5,592 nucleotides of DNA, from positions 1 to 5,592 of the forward strand of contig JACCZR010000238.1 in NCBI GenBank assembly GCA_013695855.1, given 5' to 3'. This stretch comes from Thermoleophilaceae bacterium. GTDB taxonomy: Bacteria > Actinomycetota > Thermoleophilia > Solirubrobacterales > Thermoleophilaceae. Both the position numbers and the translations under genes were made by a program. Shown piece by piece: positions 5,322-5,592 of this stretch. Below the pieces are notes generated by a model. The model ran no database searches. It was not told the DNA's origin and saw only the letters and a program-made list of their open reading frames with translations. How positions within the stretch are numbered: the first letter of the stretch is position 1; every line of letters starts with the position of its first letter.

Positions 5322-5592
5322 CCCTCGGCACGCTCGCAATGGCTGCGCACCTGGTCAGCGTGCTGCGCGAGCGGGTGGAGGCCCTGATCGGCCGCCTCTC
5401 GGAGGCCGCCCGCAGCGATGCCCTCACCGGGGTGCTCAACCGGCGGGGCTTCGAGGAGCTGCTCGACCGCGAGCTCGAGCGCGCGCGCCGCACCGATCAG
5501 GCCCTGAGCGTGATCATGGTCGACCTCGATCACTTCAAGCGTCTCAACGACCGCCTGGGTCACGGCATGGGCGACATCGCCCTGCGCAAGGT
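5303..5592 (+). CDS. Sixth TM helix and GGDEF domain of the split diguanylate cyclase, 3' end outside window
   Basis: This frame lies one base back from the preceding fragment and runs off the right edge without a stop. It reads RWVIALGTLAMAAHLVSVL, a sixth membrane helix, then a charged signalling helix (RERVEALIGRLSEAAR) into the GGDEF start SDALTGVLNRRGF and VDLDHFKRLNDRLGHGMGD. The metal-binding Asp and the guanine-binding Asn and Asp of active diguanylate cyclases (which make c-di-GMP from two GTP) are all present in this part; the GGDEF motif itself lies beyond the window. The start given is the first plausible GTG in this frame; ATG 5339 is an alternative that would lose half of the helix. 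Neither has a Shine-Dalgarno. More likely this is the second half of one gene broken by a one-base loss or a sequencing error than a gene in its own right. Confidence 0.7.
   Translation, partial: MGRWVIALGTLAMAAHLVSVLRERVEALIGRLSEAARSDALTGVLNRRGFEELLDRELERARRTDQALSVIMVDLDHFKRLNDRLGHGMGDIALRK

Noticed and set aside
5295..5325. Programmed -1 ribosomal frameshift joining the two halves of the membrane GGDEF gene
   Set aside because: No X XXY YYZ slippery heptamer is seen in the right register near the TAG, so an indel or sequence error is simpler.

Overview
The window is strongly GC-rich, with G or C at most third codon positions and frequent GTG starts. There are no insertion sequences, no tRNA or rRNA genes, no CRISPR arrays and no phage genes. 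The protein styles (SDR, GT4 glycosyltransferase, YjbQ, GGDEF/HD-GYP) and the apparently leaderless genes suggest a high-GC actinobacterium. Thermoleophilia/Solirubrobacterales is my best guess, from remembered protein style rather than a search.

Layout. Two genes on the minus strand occupy the left edge: a YjbQ/UPF0047-family protein (217-678) and, behind it, the N-terminus of a YegS/diacylglycerol-kinase-like lipid kinase that runs off the window at base 1. A 59-base divergent intergenic region (679-737) separates them from a plus-strand series: an SDR oxidoreductase (738-1475), a GT4-type glycosyltransferase (1518-2885), a YgjP-type zinc metallopeptidase (2882-3565, overlapping the glycosyltransferase by 4 bases), a cytoplasmic GGDEF/HD-GYP two-domain protein (3631-4842), and a membrane GGDEF protein (from 4920 past the right edge) whose reading frame is broken near 5300-5318. 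No stretch over 300 bases lacks a gene.

How the genes relate. The right third is a small cyclic-di-GMP locus. The HD-GYP protein looks like a c-di-GMP phosphodiesterase whose own GGDEF domain has lost key substrate residues but kept the RxxD inhibitory-site motif. The gene after it encodes a six-helix membrane protein with a well-conserved GGDEF start, so it is a likely synthase, apart from the frameshift. The glycosyltransferase and peptidase are probably co-translated. The SDR, glycosyltransferase and lipid kinase hint at lipid or envelope metabolism, but no specific pathway can be read from the sequence.

The most notable signals are: the split GGDEF gene; the degenerate GGDEF domain with an intact I-site; three genes with a -10-like hexamer ending exactly 7 bases before a GTG start (probable leaderless transcripts); an imperfect repeat of the yjbQ start region inside the divergent promoter, which creates a 26-codon upstream ORF; and a 10-bp hairpin built over the stop codon of the HD-GYP gene. 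I see no convincing evidence for a wholly new multi-gene system.
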